Positions 32,843-42,039 of a DNA stretch of 64,000 nt are shown here, in pieces. How positions within the stretch are numbered: the stretch's first letter is position 1; each line of letters starts with the position of its first letter. A model generated the notes under the pieces. That model ran no database searches, had not been told where the DNA came from, and saw only the letters and a program-made list of their open reading frames with translations. The DNA lies in NCBI RefSeq assembly GCF_034808145.1, contig NZ_JAXHGM010000005.1:157076-221075 (forward strand). Reading direction: 5' to 3'. Both the position numbers and the translations under genes were made by a program. Source of the stretch: Halorubellus sp034808145 (GTDB lineage Archaea > Halobacteriota > Halobacteria > Halobacteriales > Natrialbaceae).

Positions 32843-34453
32843 ATGCACAAGCCGCTGCTGGTCACGGACTTCCTCGACCGCGCTCGCCGGCACTACGCCG
32901 ACGAGACGGCCATCGTCGCGACGACTGGCGACCGCTACACGTACCGCGAGTTCGGTGCGCGCGCCGACGCGTTCTCCGCGTTCCTCCAGACCGAAGGCGT
33001 CGAGAAGGGCGACCGCGTCGCCGTCCTCGACCCGAACACGCACCACCAGCTCGAGGCCGCGTACGGAACGATGCAGGTCGGCGCCGTCCACACGCCCCTG
33101 AACTATCGGCTCACGCCCGAGGACTACGCGTACATCCTCGACGACGCCGGCGTGGACGTCGTCTACGCGGACCGCGAGTACGCCGAGAAGATTCAGGCCG
33201 TCCGCGACGACGTCCCCGTGGACGTGTTCGTGACGGACGACCCCGGCGCGGTCGACGGCGACTGGCGCGACGTCGAGGCCGAACTCGATGCCGCCGGCAC
33301 CGACTACGAACGCCCCGAGATGAGCGAGGACGACGTCGTCACGATCAACTACACGTCCGGCACCACGGGCGACCCGAAGGGCGTCTGCCGCACGCATCGC
33401 GCGGAGACCCTGCACTCGTACCTCGTCACCGCCCATCACGAGATATCGGACGACGACGTCTACCTGTGGACGCTCCCGATGTTCCACGTCAACGGCTGGG
33501 GGCACATCTACTCCATCACGGGCAACGGCGCGACGCACGTCTGCACGCGCGGTGTCGACGCGGCCGACGTCTTCGACGCCATCCGGACCGAGGACGTCTC
33601 GTACCTGTGCGCCGCGCCCACCGTCCTCAACATGCTCATGGAGTACTACGACGAGCACGACGGCGACGTGCAGACCGGGGGCGAGAACGACGTCCGCGCC
33701 GCTACCGCGGGCGCTGCACCGCCCGAGTCCACGCTCCGGACGGTCGAGAGCGAGTTCGACTGGACGCTCATGCACGTCTACGGCGCGACCGAGACCGGCC
33801 CGCTCGTCACGACCTCGCACACCCCTCGGCATTTCGCGGGCAAGTCGGACGACGAGCGGTTCGGGCTGATGAAACGCCAGGGTATCGGGTACCTCGGCAC
33901 CGAGGTGCGCGTCGTCGACGAGGACGGCGAGGACGTCCCGCGGGACGGCTCCACCATCGGCGAGATCGTCGTGCGCGGCAACCAGGTGATGGAGAAGTAC
34001 TGGAACAAGCCCGAGGCGACCGAGGAGGCGTTCAGCGAGCGCCGCGACGGCTACTACCACATGGGTGACCTGGCGACGTGGGACGAGAACGGGTTCGTCG
34101 CCATCCAGGACCGCAAGAAGGACATCATCATCTCCGGCGGCGAGAACATCTCCACGATCGAACTCGAGGACGTGCTCTACGAGCACCCCGGGGTGTCGAA
34201 GGCCGCGGTCATCCCCGCGCCGAGCGACAGGTGGGGGGAGACGCCGAAGGCGTTCGTCGTGCTCGTCGAGGACGCGACCGTCGACGCGGACGGCCTGAAG
34301 GACTTCGTCGCGGACCGCGTCGCGGACTTCAAGCGGGTCACGCGCGTCGAGTTCGTCGACGAGCTCCCGGAGACGGCCACCGGGAAGGTCCAGAAGTACG
34401 AGCTCCGCCAGCGCGAGTGGGACGGCGAGGAGTCGATGGTCGGCCAGGGCTGA
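32843..34453 (+). CDS. Acyl-CoA synthetase / AMP-dependent CoA ligase
   Basis: 536 residues of the ANL superfamily. The phosphate loop is INYTSGTTGDPKGVCRTHR; the A5 motif is HVYGATETGPLVTT; the A8 hinge region is YYHMGDLATWDENGFVAIQD with RKKDIIISGGENIS; the C-terminal catalytic Lys lies in ELPETATGKVQKYELR. It activates a carboxylic acid to its CoA thioester with ATP. The substrate may be a medium/long-chain fatty acid; a phenylacetate-CoA ligase is less likely since those have a different sequence pattern. CTTTTGAAC is about 29 bases before the ATG. Confidence 0.93.
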   Translation: MHKPLLVTDFLDRARRHYADETAIVATTGDRYTYREFGARADAFSAFLQTEGVEKGDRVAVLDPNTHHQLEAAYGTMQVGAVHTPLNYRLTPEDYAYILDDAGVDVVYADREYAEKIQAVRDDVPVDVFVTDDPGAVDGDWRDVEAELDAAGTDYERPEMSEDDVVTINYTSGTTGDPKGVCRTHRAETLHSYLVTAHHEISDDDVYLWTLPMFHVNGWGHIYSITGNGATHVCTRGVDAADVFDAIRTEDVSYLCAAPTVLNMLMEYYDEHDGDVQTGGENDVRAATAGAAPPESTLRTVESEFDWTLMHVYGATETGPLVTTSHTPRHFAGKSDDERFGLMKRQGIGYLGTEVRVVDEDGEDVPRDGSTIGEIVVRGNQVMEKYWNKPEATEEAFSERRDGYYHMGDLATWDENGFVAIQDRKKDIIISGGENISTIELEDVLYEHPGVSKAAVIPAPSDRWGETPKAFVVLVEDATVDADGLKDFVADRVADFKRVTRVEFVDELPETATGKVQKYELRQREWDGEESMVGQG

Positions 34454-34525
34454 CGCGACGCCGGACCCCGGGCGGGAGCGGCCGAAGTCGACCGCCTTTT
34501 GACGGTGCGTTCGCTACCGGGAGTG

Positions 34526-35356
34526 ATGAGCGTCGTCGCCACCGGGTCGATACACGGGCACTCGTACGTTCGCGTCCAAGGAGGCGTCGACGCCGACGGC
34601 GTGCTCGTCGTCGTCCCCGGGTTGAACGACCCGCTGAAGCGGGTCGGCGACGCCCGCTGGTTCGCGGGCCTCATGGCGCTGTACCTGCGTCGGTACCGGC
34701 GCGAGCGCACGGTGTACATGCTGTCGCGGCCGCCGGGACTCGCCGGGGCGCGGACGACCCGCGAGATGGCGGGGCACTACGCGACCGCGCTGGACGCGCT
34801 CGCAACCGCTGAGGGCGTCGAGAGCGTGGACGTGCTCGGGCTGTCCCTCGGCGGGCTCGTCGTCCAGCATCTCGCCGCGGACCGCCCGGACCGCGTGAAC
34901 AGCGCGATACTCGGGCTCGCCGGCACGGAGGTGTCGTCGGCGGGCGAGACGCGACTCCAGCGATGGCGTGCGCTCGCCAGAGGGGAACGCTGGCGTGCAA
35001 TCTATCGGGACGCGTACGGACTCGTCGCCACCGGCGCGCTCGCGAAGGTCCTCCAGGCGGGGAGCGTCGGCTACGACCTCGTCGCCAGCCCGGGTCACCC
35101 CGGGGACTTCGCGGCGTCGGTCGACGCCACCCTCGCGCACGACGGCCGGGACGCCCTCCACGACGTTCCCGTGCCGACGCTCGTCGTCGGCGGCACCGAC
35201 GACCCGTTCTTCGACGAACGCGCGTTCCGCGACGCCACCCGTCGCCTCCCCGACGGTCGCCTCGCGTTGCTGGAGGGGGTCGGGCACGACGCGGTCATCG
35301 AGCAGCCCACCGCGTTCGACCGCGCCATCCGCCGGTTCCTCGTCGACGAGGACTGA
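34526..35356 (+). CDS. Alpha/beta hydrolase
   Basis: 276 residues. The nucleophile elbow is VLGLSLGGLVVQ (G-x-S-x-G); the acid is in VVGGTDDPFFDE and the catalytic His in LEGVGHDAVIEQ. The N-terminal strand is LVVVPGLNDPLKRV, whose oxyanion loop lacks the usual HG pair and reads PGLND instead. Esterase or thioesterase activity is possible. ATG 34526 sits behind GGGAG and about 30 bases after CTTTTGACG; an earlier GTG exists but would lie too near the promoter. It follows the CoA ligase by 72 bases and may act on similar acyl compounds. Confidence 0.82.
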   Translation: MSVVATGSIHGHSYVRVQGGVDADGVLVVVPGLNDPLKRVGDARWFAGLMALYLRRYRRERTVYMLSRPPGLAGARTTREMAGHYATALDALATAEGVESVDVLGLSLGGLVVQHLAADRPDRVNSAILGLAGTEVSSAGETRLQRWRALARGERWRAIYRDAYGLVATGALAKVLQAGSVGYDLVASPGHPGDFAASVDATLAHDGRDALHDVPVPTLVVGGTDDPFFDERAFRDATRRLPDGRLALLEGVGHDAVIEQPTAFDRAIRRFLVDED

Positions 35357-35392
35357 CGACGCGACCCGGACCGCGTCACCGAGCGCTCGAGG

Positions 35393-36157
35393 TCAGTCCC
35401 ACTCGGGGTCGCGGCCTTCGAGGAACGCGTCCACGCCCTCCTCGTGCTCGTCCATCATGTACGCCTGGACCTGCATGTGGTTCTCGTAGTCCAGGGCCTT
35501 CCGCCAGTCGTTGTCGAGGTTCTCGTGGATCGCCTGCTTCGTCATCCCGACGGTCCGCGTCGGCCGGCGGCCGAGCTTCCCGCAGATGGCGTCGACGGTC
35601 TCGTCGAGGTCGTCGGGGTCGACGGCCTCGTTCACGAGGTCGATGCGTTCGGCCTCCTCGCCGTCGAAGAACTCGCCGGTCATCGTCAACCGCTTCGCGG
35701 TCCGGAGCCCGAGGAGCCTCGGGAGCGTGAACGTCGCGCCCGTGTCCGGGATGAGACCGATGCGGATGAACGCGCACGAGAACGTCGCGTCCGGGACGGT
35801 GTACGCGAAGTCCGCGGCCGCGACGATGGCCAGTCCAGCCCCGACGCAGTCGCCGTTGATCTTCGCGACCACCGGCACCGGCGACTGCATGATGGTGGCC
35901 GCGGCACGGTTGAAGGAGTTCGCGACGCGCTCGTAGGCCTCGTGAGGGCCCTCCTCGCGTTCCTTCATCGCCTGGATGTCACCGCCCGCCGAGAACGCCG
36001 GGTCGTCGCCCGTGATGACGACCGCGTCGTGCTCCTCGGGCGTTGTCTCGTCGACCGCGTCAGCTAACTCCTCGGCGACCTCGATGTCCATCGCGTTCAT
36101 CATCCCCGGTCGGTCGAACGTTATCGTCCGCACGCCGGCTTCGTCCTCTACTCGCAT
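35393..36157 (-). CDS. Enoyl-CoA hydratase/isomerase family protein (second copy)
   Basis: 254 residues of the crotonase fold: TITFDRPGMMNAMDIEVAEE, DPAFSAGGDIQAM, then INGDCVGAGLAIVAAADFAY and FIRIGLIPDTGATFTLPRLL. The PDTGAT segment replaces the hydratase Glu with Asp, as in PaaG/PaaB-type isomerases and naphthoyl-CoA enzymes, so an isomerase role in the phenylacetate route is possible. The C terminus is DAFLEGRDPEW. A TATA-like AATTAAGC on the minus strand (near 36182-36189) is about 28 bases before ATG 36157, indicating its own leaderless transcript. Confidence 0.9.
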   Translation of the reverse strand: MRVEDEAGVRTITFDRPGMMNAMDIEVAEELADAVDETTPEEHDAVVITGDDPAFSAGGDIQAMKEREEGPHEAYERVANSFNRAAATIMQSPVPVVAKINGDCVGAGLAIVAAADFAYTVPDATFSCAFIRIGLIPDTGATFTLPRLLGLRTAKRLTMTGEFFDGEEAERIDLVNEAVDPDDLDETVDAICGKLGRRPTRTVGMTKQAIHENLDNDWRKALDYENHMQVQAYMMDEHEEGVDAFLEGRDPEWD

Positions 36158-36381
36158 ACATCGTTGAACTCTCCATTGGTGCTTAATTGTTCGGGGGTCG
36201 CTGTCGCCGGGTCTCAGCCCCGACGACCGCCGCTCGCTCCACGCCGGTATCCTTCGAGTCGGACCGCGAGCACCCGCGGGGAATCCCTCGATAGGACTCG
36301 ACGAAGCGTCACGGCGCTCCCGGACCCCCGTCGGACCGGATGGAAACCCTCAAAAGCTTCCCGAGCGGACGGCTATCCGAT

Positions 36382-37119
36382 ATGGCAACACGGGCGCCTC
36401 GGGCCGGAGACGCGGCCGCCATTGGGCAGGTCGCGCTCATCGGGCTCTTCGTCACGGCACTCGCGACCGCACAGCTCACCGCAAGCAAACTCCTCATGTT
36501 CGGCCTGCCGTTCGAACTCCCCGTCACCGGCGCCGCGCTCGTCCTTCCCGGCGCCGCGCTCGCGTACGCCCTCACGTTCTTCGCGAGCGACTGCTACGCC
36601 GAACTCTACGGCCGCAGGGCGGCGACCGTGATGGTGAACGTCGGGTTCGCGATGAACTTCGTCGTGCTCCTCCTCGTCTGGTCGACCATCGCCGCCCCCG
36701 CCGTCCCCGACCAGCCGATCGCTCCCTCGACGTTCGCGACCGTCCTCGGCGCGAGCACGAACATCGTCCTCGGGTCGCTGCTCGCGTACGTCGTCAGCCA
36801 GAACTGGGACGTCTTCGTCTTCCACCGCATCCGCGAGTACACCGACGGGGAGAAGCTCTGGCTCCGGAACATCGGCTCGACCGCGACGAGCCAGCTCCTC
36901 GACACCGTCATCTTCGTCACGGTCGCGTTCGCCATCGCCCCCGCCGTCCTCGGCACCGGCGGGAGCACGCCGACGAGCGTCATCCTCTCGCTCGTCGTCG
37001 GCCAGTACCTCTTCAAGCTCATCGTCGCGCTCGTCGACACGCCGTTCGTCTACGCCGTCGTCGCACTCGTCGAGCAGTACGCCGACACCGGGACGCAGGC
37101 CGACCCCGCGGCACGCTGA
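36382..37119 (+). CDS. Queuosine-precursor (VUT/YhhQ family) transporter
   Basis: 245 residues, six membrane segments. Family motifs are present: LTASKLLMFGLPF in the first segment (the N/T-x-x-x-K-L pattern), FFASDCYAELYGRRAATVMV, the LASxxxYxxSQxxDVxxFHxxRE-type sequence LLAYVVSQNWDVFVFHRIRE, and WLRNIGSTATSQLLDTVIFV with the N-x-S-T-x-x-S-Q-x-x-D-T signature. It imports a 7-deazapurine precursor; in archaea this would feed archaeosine. The ATG at 36382 starts just before the conserved part. No tgtA or queC gene lies near. Confidence 0.9.
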   Translation: MATRAPRAGDAAAIGQVALIGLFVTALATAQLTASKLLMFGLPFELPVTGAALVLPGAALAYALTFFASDCYAELYGRRAATVMVNVGFAMNFVVLLLVWSTIAAPAVPDQPIAPSTFATVLGASTNIVLGSLLAYVVSQNWDVFVFHRIREYTDGEKLWLRNIGSTATSQLLDTVIFVTVAFAIAPAVLGTGGSTPTSVILSLVVGQYLFKLIVALVDTPFVYAVVALVEQYADTGTQADPAAR

Positions 37120-37183
37120 CGACGGCGCCGACTCGACCTGGGGGCGCGACCACGGCCGACGCTCGGGTCGCGCCGACCCACCA

Positions 37184-37192
37184 CGTTTTATC
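37184..37192 (+). promoter_or_regulatory. TATA box of the PaaI-like thioesterase
   Basis: CGTTTTATC is centred about 27 bases before ATG 37216, consistent with a leaderless message. Confidence 0.55.
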
Positions 37193-37215
37193 TCGCCGCC
37201 AGTCCGAGAGCGTGT

Positions 37216-37602
37216 ATGGACATCGAAGCGTTCTTCGAGGAGATGCCGTTCGCCGACCTGCTCGGCGTGGAAGTGACGGAGGCCGCGGACGGCCACGCGG
37301 AAGGATACCTGGAGATGCGCGAGGACCTGTCGTGGAACGCCGACCGCCTGATGGCTCACGGCGGCGTGACGTTCACGCTCGCGGACACCGTCGGCGGCGC
37401 GGCACTCGTCTCCGAGGTCGACCAGCCCGTCCCCACCATCGACATGCGGATCGACTACCTGGACGCCGGGACCGGTGACCTGCGCGCGGAAGCGGACGTC
37501 GTCCGGGTCGGCGGCGACGTCGGAACCGTCGACGTCGAGGTGTACGCCGTCGAGGACGACGCGCTCGTCGCCGACGCCCGCGGCGTCTACAAGACCGGAT
37601 AA
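37216..37602 (+). CDS. PaaI-like hotdog thioesterase
   Basis: 128 residues. PFADLLGVEVTEAADGHAEG leads into the hotdog; the helix and catalytic segment is NADRLMAHGGVTFTLADTVG, the HGG-x(4)-AD signature of the PaaI group, followed by TIDMRIDYLDAGTG. It hydrolyses acyl- or aryl-CoA, usually to free trapped CoA. It fits with the phenylacetate genes 3.5 kb downstream but is not in their operon. The start is supported by the TATA box noted above. Confidence 0.9.
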   Translation: MDIEAFFEEMPFADLLGVEVTEAADGHAEGYLEMREDLSWNADRLMAHGGVTFTLADTVGGAALVSEVDQPVPTIDMRIDYLDAGTGDLRAEADVVRVGGDVGTVDVEVYAVEDDALVADARGVYKTG

Positions 37603-37785
37603 CCGTCCCAGAGGCCCGGCGCCGGTCCTTCCAACGGCGATGTCGGGCCTCGCCCGCACAGTGACCCGGAACGTCGCGTGCGATGGTCTCGAACGTCGCG
37701 TACGACTAGCACCACACGCAATGGCCGCCCTCGTGCCCATCACACTAAAGAACGCGCAGGGACGTTTCCAGCTATACTCGTCGAC

Positions 37786-39969
37786 ATGGCCTGGCAGTTC
37801 ACGCCGTACGTCATCCCGACAACCCTCTCAGCGACGCTCTCGTTCGCGCTGCTGGCGTACATCGTCACGATCCGTCGACGGAACCTCGACATGCTCGTCG
37901 TCCGCACGTTCGTCCTCCTGACGCTCTCGTTCGTCGTCTGGGGGGTCGCCGACGTCCTCCAGCTCAGCGCGACGACGCTCGCCGCGAAACGCTCGTTCCT
38001 CGCCGTCCAGTTCCTCGGCGCCGCCGCTGGGACGCTGAGCCTGTTCGCGTTCGCGTTAGCGTACACCGACAACGACCACTGGGTGAACCGGTGGACGTTC
38101 GCGCCGCTCGCCGTCGAGGCGGTCGCGGTCTTCGCGCTACTCGTCACGAGCCCTCGCTACCACCAGCTCTACGTCGTCGCGGTCGACACGCAGACCACGG
38201 CAGGCGTCGTCCAACTCGAACGCTCGCTCGGCCCGGCCGCCACCGCGCACGTCGTCGTCTCGTACCTCGTCATCGTCGCGTCCATCGGCCTCCTCGCTCG
38301 CTTTGCGGTCCGCTTCGAGAGCCTCTTCCGCGCGCAATCGATCGCTGTCGTCGTCGGCGTCACCCTCCCGTTCCTCACGAACGTCGTCTGGTTCCTCGGA
38401 GAGGGCCCGCACCAGAACATCGACCTCACCGTCGTCGGGTTCGGGTTCGCGGTGTTCCCGCTCTGGTACGCGGTCTCGCGGCACGACCTCCTCCGGATCT
38501 CGCCCGTCGCCCGCGACACCGTCATCGAAGACATGCAGGACGCCGTCGTCGTCGTCGACGACACCGGCCACATCGTCGACGCGAACCCCGCGGTCGCCAC
38601 GCTCGGCGCGCCGAACGTCTCCGAACTCGTCGGTGCGGACGCGACGAGCGCGCTCCCGTTCCTCGAACCCGCGATCACGCCGAACGCTCGGACGCCAGAC
38701 GAGGTCACCGTCGAGACCGACGACGCCACGAGGTACTTCGACGTGAACGTGCAGACGCTCTCGGGAGCCGAACACGGCACGCGACTCGTGCTCCTCCGCG
38801 ACGTCACCGAACGTCGCCGCGTCGAGGAACGCTACCAGCGGCTCATCGAGAACTCCTCGGACATGATCACGGTCATCGACGCCGACGCCACCATCAAGTA
38901 CGACAGTCCCGCGATCGAGTCCCTCCTTGGATACGACCAGGACGAGTGGATCGGCCGCCAGGCCCCCGACAGACTGCATCCCGAGGACCGGGACCGCATC
39001 GTCGCGAGGTTCCGCGACGGCGTCACCGAACCCGGGTACGAGACGCGCGCCGAGTACCGTGTCCGGCACGCTGACGGCTCGTACCGCGTGTTCGAGTCGT
39101 TCGCGTCGAATCTCTTGCACGACCCGGTGGTCGAGGGCGTCGTCCTGAACTCGCGGGACGTCACCGACCGCAAGCGCCGTGAGCGCGAACTCGAACGGAC
39201 GAACGAACGCCTGGACGAGTTCGCGAGCGTCGTCAGTCACGACCTCCGGAACCCGCTGACGGTCGGGAACGGCTACCTCGATATGGCGCGCGAAGGAGAC
39301 CTGGAGGCGCTCGACGAGGTCGCGACCGCGCACGAACGCATGGAGCAGATCATCGACGACGCGCTCGAGCTGGCTCGCGAGGCGGAGACGGTCGACGGCG
39401 TGACCACCGTCTCGCTCGACGACGTCGTCGCGGACGCCTGGGGGTCGGTCGATACTGACGAGGCGACGCTTGAGGGGGTCACTGGCGCGACCATCCTCGC
39501 GGACCGGGCGCGACTCCAGCGGCTCCTTGAGAACCTGTTCCGGAACGCGGTGGAGCACGGCGGGCACGACGTCGAGGTCTCGGTCGACGTCGAGTACGCC
39601 ATCGACGAGGACAGCGGCGACGAGGACGGGCGCACTGACGTCGAGGACGGGGATACCGGCGTCGAGGCGGAGGACGCCGACGCGTCCGAGCGCCGTCGCG
39701 TCGCCGCGTTCGCCGTGAGCGACGACGGTGCCGGTATTCCACCGGCCGAACGCGACTCGGTGTTCGAATCGGGTGTCTCGTCCCGCGAGGACGGCACGGG
39801 GTTCGGGCTCGCGATCGTCGAGACCATCGCCAAGGCGCACGAGTGGTCGGTACGCGTCACCGAGAGCGACGCCGGCGGTGCGCGGTTCGTCGTCGAGCTC
39901 GATGGCGACCGAGGTCGGGGTTCGTCCGGTGACCGGAGCGACGGGAACGGACAGCACGCGGACGATTGA
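37786..39969 (+). CDS. Membrane histidine kinase with 7TM sensor and two PAS domains
   Basis: 727 residues. Residues 1-230 contain seven hydrophobic segments (7TMR-HK-like N terminus). PAS 1 is about 245-345 (MQDAVVVVDDTGHIVDANPA), PAS 2 about 355-470 (SSDMITVIDADATIKYDS; DVTDRKRRERE). The HisKA motif FASVVSHDLRNPLTVGNG carries the phospho-accepting His. The ATPase follows: N box LENLFRNAVEHGG, G1 SDDGAGIPP, G2 DGTGFGLAIVETIA. A 40-residue acidic insert with Glu/Asp repeats lies between N and G1. It probably signals in the membrane to an unlinked partner; no response regulator is adjacent. ATG 37786 is the first before TM1. Confidence 0.9.
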   Translation: MAWQFTPYVIPTTLSATLSFALLAYIVTIRRRNLDMLVVRTFVLLTLSFVVWGVADVLQLSATTLAAKRSFLAVQFLGAAAGTLSLFAFALAYTDNDHWVNRWTFAPLAVEAVAVFALLVTSPRYHQLYVVAVDTQTTAGVVQLERSLGPAATAHVVVSYLVIVASIGLLARFAVRFESLFRAQSIAVVVGVTLPFLTNVVWFLGEGPHQNIDLTVVGFGFAVFPLWYAVSRHDLLRISPVARDTVIEDMQDAVVVVDDTGHIVDANPAVATLGAPNVSELVGADATSALPFLEPAITPNARTPDEVTVETDDATRYFDVNVQTLSGAEHGTRLVLLRDVTERRRVEERYQRLIENSSDMITVIDADATIKYDSPAIESLLGYDQDEWIGRQAPDRLHPEDRDRIVARFRDGVTEPGYETRAEYRVRHADGSYRVFESFASNLLHDPVVEGVVLNSRDVTDRKRRERELERTNERLDEFASVVSHDLRNPLTVGNGYLDMAREGDLEALDEVATAHERMEQIIDDALELAREAETVDGVTTVSLDDVVADAWGSVDTDEATLEGVTGATILADRARLQRLLENLFRNAVEHGGHDVEVSVDVEYAIDEDSGDEDGRTDVEDGDTGVEAEDADASERRRVAAFAVSDDGAGIPPAERDSVFESGVSSREDGTGFGLAIVETIAKAHEWSVRVTESDAGGARFVVELDGDRGRGSSGDRSDGNGQHADD

Positions 39970-39999
39970 CGCGAGCGGCCGTCACCGACGGTGTCGACC

Positions 40000-40644
40000 T
40001 CAGCCGAACAGCTGGTCGAACACCGCGGCCTGCCCGCGTCGGAGCCGTTCCAGGAACGCGGACTTGCTGACGTCGAGCGCGTCCGCGACCTCGCCCGCGT
40101 CGACGCGACGCGGCACCTCGAAGTACCCGAGGTCGTACGCGGTCCGCATCGCCTCCTCCTGCGCGCTCGTGAACGGCCAGCGTTCCGCCACCGCCTGGTC
40201 GTCCTCCGAGCCGAGCGGGTAGATGCGCTGGAGGGTCACGCCGACCGTCTCGCCCGCGGCCGCCATCACGCCGTCGAGGACGTCGCGGCCGACGACCGCG
40301 CCCGCGTAGCGCTCCTCGCCCTCGTCGTACCGCATCGACTCCACCATGAACCCGGCGTCGGTGAGTCGCTGGACGACGCAGGGATGCTTGGAGAGGCACC
40401 GGAAGTTCACGCGTCCGTCGACGCGGGCCGCGTGCAGGTACCGGAGGCGGTCGTCGGTGTCGAGGACGTCCGCGAGCGCGTCCGCGTCGCTCGCGCTCGC
40501 CGAGCACTGCAGGAGCACGTTCCCGTCCTGGCGCAACTGGGGCGGGTTCGCCTCGACGACCGTCGCCGTCTCGCGCGTCGCGGCGGCGAGCGGGCAGTCG
40601 TCGCCCGTGACGCGGAACTCGACGACCAGGCACTCCTCTATCAC
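40000..40644 (-). CDS. HTH_10 (Bat-like) regulator, divergent from the paa operon
   Basis: 214 residues. The N-terminal about 150 residues form a sensor domain (VEFRVTGDDCPLAAATRET; GNVLLQCSASASDADAL; RYLHAARVDGRVNFRCLS). The C terminus is HTH_10: FTSAQEEAMRTAYDLGYFEV, then VDAGEVADALDVSKSAFLER. GTG 40644 is chosen because the TATA box (TTAAG on the minus strand, 40680-40684) is centred about 38 bases away; the GTG at 40674 would lie upstream of transcription start. It shares a short intergenic region with paaA, so it is a good candidate regulator of the phenylacetate operon. Confidence 0.85.
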   Translation of the reverse strand: MIEECLVVEFRVTGDDCPLAAATRETATVVEANPPQLRQDGNVLLQCSASASDADALADVLDTDDRLRYLHAARVDGRVNFRCLSKHPCVVQRLTDAGFMVESMRYDEGEERYAGAVVGRDVLDGVMAAAGETVGVTLQRIYPLGSEDDQAVAERWPFTSAQEEAMRTAYDLGYFEVPRRVDAGEVADALDVSKSAFLERLRRGQAAVFDQLFG

Positions 40645-40677
40645 GCGACCATCACGACAGCCACTACCACCCACTGG

Positions 40678-40687
40678 TACTTAAGGC
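40678..40687 (-). promoter_or_regulatory. TATA element between the HTH_10 gene and paaA
   Basis: TACTTAAGGC is palindromic at its core (CTTAAG) and lies upstream of the HTH_10 regulator. Read on the minus strand it is a fair archaeal TATA box. The same element lies 60-70 bases before paaA on the plus strand, so it could also serve or affect that side. Confidence 0.4.
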
Positions 40688-40746
40688 CCGCACATGTGGT
40701 GGTGTACGGGTTTGGTGCTGGCGCCGCTACGTTATGATGAACCATT

Positions 40747-41691
40747 ATGGACATCGAGGAGGTCAAACGACGAGCGGGCCCGCGCGAGTTCAGCCCCAAG
40801 GACGACATGCCAGAGGAGTACCGGAAAGCCGCGACCCGCATGATCCAGTTCCACGCGAACTCCGAGATCATGGGCGCGTACCTCGAACGCCCCTTCATCC
40901 GCGAAGCCCCGAGCCTCGACCGCAAGCTCGCGTGCTCCGCGAAGGTCCAGGACGAGATCGGGCACGGCCAGCTCCTCTACCGAGCGGCCGAATCCCTCGG
41001 CCTGAAGACCCGCGACGAGATGCTCGACGAGCTCGCCAACGGCGAGGGGAAGTTCCTGAACTGCTTCCACTACCCGATGGACGACTGGGTCGAGACCCCG
41101 ATGATCGCGTTCTTCGTCGACGGCGCCGCGATGCGCCGGCAGGCGACGCTCAAACGCACGAGCTGGGAGCCGTACGCCCACGCGATGGACAAGGTCTGCT
41201 TCGAGGAGGGCTTCCACGTCAAGCACGGCGAAGCCATCCTCCACGAGCTCATGACGGGCTCGAAGAAGGAGCAGGAGATGACCCAGGAGGCCTTCGACGA
41301 GTGGTGGCCTCGCATCATCCAGTTCTTCGGGCCGACGAACGACAAGTCCACGCACCACGGGTTCGCGAGCGAGGTCGGCCTCAAGCAGATGGGGAACGAC
41401 GAACTCCGGACCGCGTTCCTGAACGCGTACATCCCGAAGGCCCGGAAGTACGGCCTCGAGATCCCCGACGAACCCCGTATCCGCGAGAACGACGACGGCA
41501 CGTACGAGGTCGTCGAGGAGGACCTCGACTGGGACGAGTTCTTCACCATCGCGAAGAACGACTACGACGGCAGCCACCAGCAGATCAACGGCCGGCAGGC
41601 CGCTCAGGAGGCAGTCGACTGGGTTCGCGAGGTCCTCGACGAGCACGAGGCGCGCGAGTTCGGTGGCACGCAACAACAGGCGGCCGACTAG
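40747..41691 (+). CDS. paaA: Phenylacetyl-CoA 1,2-epoxidase catalytic subunit PaaA
   Basis: 314 residues. PaaA is the di-iron oxygenase subunit that epoxidises phenylacetyl-CoA. The four-helix di-iron site is intact: Glu40 (FHANSEIMGAYL), Glu70 and His73 (QDEIGHGQLLYRA), Asp125 (AFFVDGAAMRRQ), Glu154 and His157 (CFEEGFHVKHGEAI). The fold and length match bacterial PaaA. A Lys-rich end and acidic C terminus suit a halophile. First gene of paaABCD; paaB follows three bases after the stop. It needs an electron donor (PaaE in bacteria) that is not in this operon. Confidence 0.96.
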   Translation: MDIEEVKRRAGPREFSPKDDMPEEYRKAATRMIQFHANSEIMGAYLERPFIREAPSLDRKLACSAKVQDEIGHGQLLYRAAESLGLKTRDEMLDELANGEGKFLNCFHYPMDDWVETPMIAFFVDGAAMRRQATLKRTSWEPYAHAMDKVCFEEGFHVKHGEAILHELMTGSKKEQEMTQEAFDEWWPRIIQFFGPTNDKSTHHGFASEVGLKQMGNDELRTAFLNAYIPKARKYGLEIPDEPRIRENDDGTYEVVEEDLDWDEFFTIAKNDYDGSHQQINGRQAAQEAVDWVREVLDEHEAREFGGTQQQAAD

Positions 41692-41694
41692 ACC

Positions 41695-42039
41695 ATGATC
41701 TGGGAAGTATTCCGCCAGGAGAACGCTGGCGACTACCACGAGCACTGCGGGAACGTGCACGCGCCCGACCGCGAGATGGCGCTCATGTTCGCGGAGGTCC
41801 AGCACGCACGACGCAAGCCGACGAACAGCCTGTGGGTCGCGCCGAAGGACGAGATCGGCGAGGTCGACACGGAGGACGCGAAGTTCGGCGGGACGACGGA
41901 CAAGTCCTACCGGTGGGCGTCCACGTACGACTTCGAGGCCGCGGCGTCGGAGGTCGCGGAGTCCACCGACGAGCAGGTCGAGGCCGAGCGTCGACGGAAG
42001 GTCCAGCAGGAGAAGCAGGAAGCGCAGGGTGGTGACTGA
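41695..42039 (+). CDS. paaB: Phenylacetyl-CoA epoxidase subunit PaaB
   Basis: 114 residues. WEVFRQENAGDYHEHCGNVH, then DREMALMFAEVQHARRKPTN and SLWVAP are the conserved PaaB sequence. PaaB bridges PaaA-PaaC pairs in the bacterial complex. The last 25 residues (QVEAERRRKVQQEKQEAQGG) are a charged tail. The stop TGA overlaps the start of paaC by one base (TGATGG), so the two are translationally coupled. Confidence 0.95.
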   Translation: MIWEVFRQENAGDYHEHCGNVHAPDREMALMFAEVQHARRKPTNSLWVAPKDEIGEVDTEDAKFGGTTDKSYRWASTYDFEAAASEVAESTDEQVEAERRRKVQQEKQEAQGGD